A stretch of 64,000 bases of DNA, taken from positions 4,402,001 through 4,466,000 of the forward strand of contig NZ_CP066831.1 in NCBI RefSeq assembly GCF_016598615.1, read 5' to 3'. This document shows positions 59,504 to 64,000 of the stretch, piece after piece. Positions within the stretch are counted from its first letter, which is position 1, and each line of letters opens with the position of its first letter. The notes under the pieces are model-generated. The model was given only the letters and a program-made list of their open reading frames with translations. It was not told the origin of the DNA and searched no databases. The DNA comes from Streptomyces liliifuscus (GTDB lineage: Bacteria; Actinomycetota; Actinomycetes; Streptomycetales; Streptomycetaceae). The translations under genes were made by a program, and so were the position numbers.

Positions 59504-59723
59504 CGCTCTCCGCCGCCTCTCGCCCGCCGAACGGTTCACCCCTCAACAGACGATACGTACGACGGCCAGGTCCCGCTCAAGAGCGGACGCACAAATTTTC
59601 ACCAGGTCCGCCCGAACATCCCTTTTGAGACCGTACGGGACCGGATGATCCGCGTCCGCGGGCCGCTCTCCGCGGAGACGTCCATGCGAGTGGCGGGCGG
59701 GAGCCGTGGGCCGGGCGCCCTCG

Positions 59724-61049
59724 TCACTCGGTCACATCGATGCCCACCCGGTTCGTCTCCAGCCCCGCCGCGGTGACGACCTGTACGTCGACCCGCCCGG
59801 GCTCCACATCCGCCGGTACGGGCACGGTGAGCACCGCGTCGGACGGGTTGCTGAACCCGCCGGGCACCGGGACCAGTGGCACATGCACATGCACGGCCCC
59901 GATCCGTACGACCATCCGCGACAGCCGGTCGGCGCCCTGGGCGCCGGGCGGCACGAATCCGGCGCCCCGGATCTCGATGTCGTCCCCGGTCCGGATCGGC
60001 GCGTCCAGATCCCCCGCCTCGCGCGAGCGCACGACCGAGAGGATCACCGGCCGCCCGCCCTCCGCGTACTTCCCGGCGACATACGTGGCGGCCGACACCA
60101 GCACCATCACCGCCAGCCCCCACGGCAGATCGGGCAGCTGCTCGGGCCGCCGGGCCAGCCGCACCGCCGAGAAGACGAGTGCGACGGCGCCCACGACCAC
60201 GTACTGGATGTCGGCGAAGCTGCCCCGGCCGGAGTCGTCGGTGAGCAGGTCCGCGGCCCGGGGCCGGTCGGCCCGTACCTTCTGCAGTCGCTGTCCGAGG
60301 ACGCGCAGCCCCACGACCCGCCGTACGAGCACGGCGATCGCGCACACGACGGCGAGCACGGTCACGATCCCGGCTCCCCGCGCAAGTTCGAGCCCGGCGA
60401 TCAGGGAGTCCCGCTCGTCGGGGGAGGACGCGCCGGCCAGCCGTCCGGCCAGCACGAGCACGGCGTAGACGACGAACAGCACCCAGCCGACCGCCACGGC
60501 ACGGGAGGTGGACAGCCGGTTGTCCTCGCCGATGACGGGCGCCAGCACCCCGCCCCGCGCCCGGTGGAACCACGAGGCCCCGGTCAGCAGCGCGCTCACG
60601 ACCACCGCGGCCACCAGCCCCGCCGTCCGCGCGGCCGTCCAGCCCGCCCCGATCGCGGTGAGCGTCTGCACCAGGAGCAGGACGAGGACAACTCCCCATA
60701 CGGCGATGACGGTTCGCCGCCACACCAGGCCGAGCCAGACCTCGCCCTCGGCCCGCCCGCGCTCCGCGACGACGTCCGCGGACTGGGTCAACTCGTCCGA
60801 CACCCACTGCCTCGACGCCCCGGCCGAGTACGCGACCGCCGCGGGCAGCCCCCGCCCGGACGCCAATTCATCCCGCTTGGAAAGGAATTCGGCAACGGCA
60901 CGCCGATGCCCCTCGCGCGCCCCGTGCGGACAGTTGCCGCAGGTGCAGCCCCCCTCGTGCCCGCTCCGACCGGCGCCGCGCCCGGCGTCACGCCCCGCGC
61001 CCTGTCCAGTCTCCTGCACCGCCACGCCCGTTGCCGCCTTCCAGACCAT
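59724..61049 (-). CDS. membrane protein with N-terminal Cys cluster and outer Ig-like domain
   Basis: 441 aa, ATG at MVWKAATGVAVQ. N-terminal soluble part has a cysteine cluster CTCGNCPHGAREGH (about 35-48) that could bind metal. Six hydrophobic helices lie between about 110 and 325. The C-terminal domain (about 340-441) is beta-rich, GDDIEIRGAGFVPPGAQGAD ... VTVPVPADVEPGRVDVQVVT, like an IPT/TIG immunoglobulin-type fold. It is not recognised as a named family. It is alone on its strand between DoxX and DUF4429. Confidence 0.78.
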   Translation of the reverse strand: MVWKAATGVAVQETGQGAGRDAGRGAGRSGHEGGCTCGNCPHGAREGHRRAVAEFLSKRDELASGRGLPAAVAYSAGASRQWVSDELTQSADVVAERGRAEGEVWLGLVWRRTVIAVWGVVLVLLLVQTLTAIGAGWTAARTAGLVAAVVVSALLTGASWFHRARGGVLAPVIGEDNRLSTSRAVAVGWVLFVVYAVLVLAGRLAGASSPDERDSLIAGLELARGAGIVTVLAVVCAIAVLVRRVVGLRVLGQRLQKVRADRPRAADLLTDDSGRGSFADIQYVVVGAVALVFSAVRLARRPEQLPDLPWGLAVMVLVSAATYVAGKYAEGGRPVILSVVRSREAGDLDAPIRTGDDIEIRGAGFVPPGAQGADRLSRMVVRIGAVHVHVPLVPVPGGFSNPSDAVLTVPVPADVEPGRVDVQVVTAAGLETNRVGIDVTE

Positions 61050-61327
61050 TGGGTCGAACCCTCATTTACCGCACGCCCCCACGAACCGACCGCACGCCCT
61101 ACCGATATGTCACGTTCGCACGCCACCGCCGCACCAAGGACAGCGGCACGACCAACGGCCCCGAGGCCACCGGTCGCACAATCAACCCCCGCACATCTGC
61201 ACAGCCGCACAACTGCCTCGCGACGACAGCGCATTGTGCCGTACCCCACACCCCGCGCGTCCGCCAGGTCTGGTCAGCGCGGGTGAAGCGCCCACCCCCG
61301 TGTTGACCCGGCTGCGAGAATTCCCGT
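61050..61327. other. divergent promoter region
   Basis: 278 bp between the minus-strand membrane protein and the DUF4429 gene. No promoter pair or structure could be assigned with confidence. Confidence 0.4.
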
Positions 61328-62233
61328 ATGGCCGAGATCATCCAGCGCGACGGGACCTGGGCCTTCGACGGCAGCACGGTCCGGATCACCCCGGGACTGC
61401 ACCGCTCCGTGCCGCTGTTCCGGCAGACGTACGGAGAGATCGCCGTGCCCCTCGAAGCGGTCGCGGGCGTCGCCTACGAACCCGAACGCAAGCGGGGCCG
61501 GCTGCGCCTGAGACTCCGCGAGGGCGCCGATCCGCTGCTCCAGGCGACCGGGGGCCGACTGCCCGAGCCCGCGGACCCGTACCGGCTGACGGTGGACATC
61601 GACCGCTCGGGCGTCGCGGAGTACGTCGCCGAGGAGATCCGGCGCGCCCTGCTCCTTGAGGAGATCCCCAAGGAACCGGCCAGAACCTACCTCCTGCCCG
61701 GCCCGCCCGTCCCCGTCTCGGTCCGATCCAGCGACGGCACGGTGTCCTTCGACGGCACCCAGGTCCGTATCGACTGGAGCGACACCTCGGACCGGGTGAA
61801 GCGCGCGACGGGCCCGCGCATCATCGAACTGCCGGACCTGGTCCAGGTGGAGTGGCTGCCCAACTCCGGTTACGAGGACGGCTTCCTGCGCTTCGTGACC
61901 CGCGACTCGGTGTTCTCCAAACTGCCGCCGGAGAAGGACCCGTTCGCCCTCGATCTGTGGGGCAGCGCCCGGCGCGATCTGCTCACGGCGCTGGTCGCCA
62001 CCGCGGTCATGGCCCGGCTCCCGCACCCGTCCACGCGTTCCGGCGAGTACGCCCAGGGCGACCCACCCCGCCTCCCGCCCGCCCCCGAGGACTCCGTACC
62101 GCGGCCGCCCCAGCAGGGGCACCACGACGTACTCCTGCGCCGCCTCAGGGAGTTGGGCGAACTGCACCGCGACGGCGTGCTCACGGACGAGGAGTTCGCG
62201 ACGACGAAGGCGGCGGTGCTGCGGGACTTCTGA
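61328..62233 (+). CDS. DUF4429 protein with C-terminal SHOCT motif
   Basis: 301 aa. Two PH-like DUF4429 repeats (about 5-105: GTWAFDGSTVRITPGLH, VAGVAYEPERKRGRLRLRLR; and 130-235: DGTVSFDGTQVRIDWSD, LPDLVQVEWLPNSGYEDGFL), a Pro-rich linker, then a SHOCT helix pair (LRRLRELGELHRDGVLTDEE, FATTKAAVL). SHOCT motifs are thought to mediate protein or membrane contacts; the cellular role is unknown. It converges on the aldolase gene. Confidence 0.9.
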   Translation: MAEIIQRDGTWAFDGSTVRITPGLHRSVPLFRQTYGEIAVPLEAVAGVAYEPERKRGRLRLRLREGADPLLQATGGRLPEPADPYRLTVDIDRSGVAEYVAEEIRRALLLEEIPKEPARTYLLPGPPVPVSVRSSDGTVSFDGTQVRIDWSDTSDRVKRATGPRIIELPDLVQVEWLPNSGYEDGFLRFVTRDSVFSKLPPEKDPFALDLWGSARRDLLTALVATAVMARLPHPSTRSGEYAQGDPPRLPPAPEDSVPRPPQQGHHDVLLRRLRELGELHRDGVLTDEEFATTKAAVLRDF

Positions 62234-62284
62234 CACAGGTGACTCGGGAATTCCGACTCGCGCCTTCCGACTGGGGAGATCGGG

Positions 62285-63079
62285 CTAGCTGAGGAGATCG
62301 GGTTCGCTGCGGCTGATGTCCTGCCACAGCGGCTGGTAGTTGATCCACGCCACCAGATCCCCGCCGAGCTGCTCCCGCGTCGCGACCGCCTGCTTGTGGT
62401 CGATGAGCAGGGGACGGCCCGCCGCGCACGCGGTCAGCTGCACCTGGCACGAGCGCTCCATCGACAGGAACCACCAGGCCGCCGCGTCCACCGAGTCGCC
62501 GACGGTCAGCAGCCCGTGGTTGCGCAGCACGAGCGCCTTGCGGGTGCCGAGCGCGGAGGCGATCCGCCGCCCCTCCTCGGCATCCACGGCGACCCCCGAG
62601 TACGCGTCGTACAGCGCGTGGTCCTCGTAGAACGCGCAGCTCTCCTGGGTGATCGGGTCGAGCAGGTCGCCGAGCGCGGACAGCGCGCGGCCGTGCACCG
62701 AGTGGCAGTGGGCCACCGCGACGACGTCCGGCCGGGCGGCGTGCACCTGGGCGTGCACGGTGAACGCCGCCTGGTTCACGTGATAGCGGCCCTCGATCAC
62801 CTGCCCGTCCTCGTTGGCCATGACCAGATCACCGACCGTGACGTGCTTGAACGGCATTCCGAACGGATTGACCCAGAAACAGTTGCTGTACTCCGGATCG
62901 CGCGCGGTGATGTGACCGGAGACCCCGTCCTCGAACCCGAGCCGGCCGAAGAGCCGCAGCGCGCCCGCCAGGCGTTCCTTGCGGTGCCGCCGCTCGTCGT
63001 CGAGCGACTCGTGCATGGGCGGCATGGCGAACCGCAGCCGGTCGGTGGGAAGCGGCAGGGGCGGTGTGGGCCCGTGCAT
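62285..63079 (-). CDS. class II aldolase/adducin family protein
   Basis: 264 aa, ATG behind GGAGG at ideal spacing. Zinc-dependent aldolase fold: HCHSVHGRAL provides two His ligands and VLRNHGLLTVGDS the third; FGFEDGVSGHITAR-type motif LGFEDGVSGHITARDPE is near the N terminus. Enzymes of this group cleave sugar phosphates or act as dehydratase/decarboxylase-like proteins; the substrate cannot be named. No sugar kinase or transporter lies nearby. Confidence 0.9.
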   Translation of the reverse strand: MHGPTPPLPLPTDRLRFAMPPMHESLDDERRHRKERLAGALRLFGRLGFEDGVSGHITARDPEYSNCFWVNPFGMPFKHVTVGDLVMANEDGQVIEGRYHVNQAAFTVHAQVHAARPDVVAVAHCHSVHGRALSALGDLLDPITQESCAFYEDHALYDAYSGVAVDAEEGRRIASALGTRKALVLRNHGLLTVGDSVDAAAWWFLSMERSCQVQLTACAAGRPLLIDHKQAVATREQLGGDLVAWINYQPLWQDISRSEPDLLS

Positions 63080-63159
63080 ATGTCCTCCAGCCCTGAGGTA
63101 CGGACTCCGTACGTGTTTACGGGCGGGAAGTTACCGGCGGTCAGCGCAGGAGAACAGAG

Positions 63160-63876
63160 ATGTTCGTGAAGAGAGTGCACAACCGTTGCACGGGGTCGCT
63201 GGTCTGCCTGTCTGGAGCCAACTATTCGGTCGGGCACCTGCACCGACGCCCCCTGGAGGACCCCCGTGCGCAGTCACCCCCCTACGCTGCGCGGACCGCG
63301 TCCCGCGACCGCACCCCCCACCAGCCCATGAAGAGAAACGAGCGCCTTGTCACAGGCATGCTCAGACAGATCGCCACGCGCGACGTGGTCGTCCTGGACG
63401 ACCTCGGCGGATCACCCCGCCGCCTCGCCGCGCTCACCTACATCGCCGTGCAGTACGGATTCCGGTACGAGGAGACGAGCAGACTCGGCCAGACACTTCA
63501 GGTCCGCCTGACCCGCGACCCCCGCCCCGAGGCCCGTGAACGCAGCACGGCCGCCCTCGGCCGCCTCGCCGCGGGCCGCGCTCCGGGCATGCGCCCGGGC
63601 ACGCTCAAACCGCTGCCCGACGTGGCGCCCGCGGTCGGGCTGCTCAAGGCCCGTATCGAGTTCGACTCGCTGGCCGACGACCTGGACTGGCGCCGCAAGG
63701 CAGTCTTCATGACCGCCAGCGCGGCCCTCATGGCGCTACTGCTGATCCCCGCGGGCTGGAGGGCCTCGCTCGCCGCGAGCGCCACCATGGCCGCGGTGTT
63801 CGCGGTCTTCCTGCGCCTGGAGGTGATACGGAAGGACCGGCTGGCCCGGCGGCTGCGCTCGGCGGGGCTGATCTGA
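63160..63876 (+). CDS. small membrane protein with soluble N-terminal half
   Basis: 238 aa from the ATG behind AGGAG (8-nt spacing). An internal ATG at 63328 (MKRNERLVTGMLRQIATRDV), where the well-formed part begins, has no ribosome site; a shorter 182-aa product is possible. Residues about 60-190 are mixed alpha/beta (LDDLGGSPRRLAALTYIAVQYGFRYEE), and a pair of helices follows (FMTASAALMALLLIPAGW, LAASATMAAVFAVFLRL) before a basic C terminus. No known domain was recognised. Confidence 0.7.
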   Translation: MFVKRVHNRCTGSLVCLSGANYSVGHLHRRPLEDPRAQSPPYAARTASRDRTPHQPMKRNERLVTGMLRQIATRDVVVLDDLGGSPRRLAALTYIAVQYGFRYEETSRLGQTLQVRLTRDPRPEARERSTAALGRLAAGRAPGMRPGTLKPLPDVAPAVGLLKARIEFDSLADDLDWRRKAVFMTASAALMALLLIPAGWRASLAASATMAAVFAVFLRLEVIRKDRLARRLRSAGLI

Positions 63877-63947
63877 GCGACCCGCCCGGGGAATCCGCCG
63901 CCGCAAAGGCGACAGCAGATGTCCGGTATCGGCGCCAGACTCGTCGT

Positions 63948-64000
63948 ATGACTCGCACGACATCGAACTGGGCAGCCGTCACCGCCGCGGAACCGGACCT
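63948..64000 (+). CDS. 5' end of a further gene (truncated by window)
   Basis: An ATG opens a frame (MTRTTSNWAAVTAAEPD) that runs to the window edge. No good ribosome site precedes it. Nothing can be said of its product. Confidence 0.3.
   Translation, partial: MTRTTSNWAAVTAAEPD

Overview
The window reads as a stretch of core chromosome from a Streptomyces or close relative. The evidence is very high GC with strong GC bias at third codon positions, frequent GTG/TTG starts behind GGAGG-like sites, many coupled GTGA/ATGA stop-start overlaps, and families typical of streptomycetes (DUF2690 HTH proteins, DUF4429/SHOCT, FHA-kinase pairs, NlpC/P60 hydrolases). The species cannot be named from sequence alone. 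I see no rRNA, tRNA, CRISPR, insertion sequence, integrase or att site.

Layout. 1-8.9 kb: MarR-GNAT fusion, mdh, two membrane-anchored XRE-type regulators flanking a decayed peptidoglycan-binding protein, a DUF3017 membrane protein, folD and a Pro/Tyr/Gly-rich membrane protein. 9-17.8 kb: a receptor-kinase region with two tandem FHA + Ser/Thr kinase cassettes whose extracellular domains differ (transglycosylase-like versus I36-like), two secreted peptidoglycan-binding proteins, a decayed third copy, and a third kinase carrying an extracellular peptidoglycan-binding domain. 17.9-28.3 kb: central metabolism (purN-purH, sucC-sucD) mixed with membrane proteins, an aldo/keto reductase behind a MerR-type operator, a probably frameshifted PerM/DUF6350 protein and a membrane-tethered sigma-like protein. 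28.7-32.3 kb: two repeat-rich exported or membrane proteins. 32.4-40.8 kb: a divergent five-gene system, MoxR ATPase-DUF5682-VWA on one side and SWIM-DUF5691 on the other. 41-51.3 kb: orphan B12-binding subunit, lipase, M23 peptidase, PcrA/UvrD helicase, and two NlpC/P60 hydrolases, the first behind a ydaO-type c-di-AMP riboswitch. 51.6-64 kb: MocR regulator, methyltransferase, a PspC/LiaF-like envelope-stress two-component locus, DoxX, DUF4429, a class II aldolase and small membrane proteins.

Main results. (1) The 134-bp divergent promoter between moxR and the SWIM gene holds a perfect 16-bp inverted pair, each arm containing TTGTCAGTG. On the SWIM side it gives TTGTCAGTG-N8-TACCTT, an exact match to the mycobacterial RecA-independent DNA-damage promoter (RecA-NDp, read by PafBC), and the start would be leaderless. 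The same arrangement precedes pcrA about 10 kb away (CTGTCAGTG-N8-TAGACT). This places the uncharacterised MoxR/DUF5682/VWA/SWIM/DUF5691 module in a predicted DNA-damage regulon. (2) The duplicated FHA-kinase cassette appears to be a wall-surveillance relay in which the intracellular half is kept and the outer sensor is swapped. (3) Several cis elements stand out: the c-di-AMP riboswitch, a TCTCTTG-gcgt-CAAGAGA operator upstream of mdh, and a 16-bp leader hairpin before the second NlpC/P60 gene.
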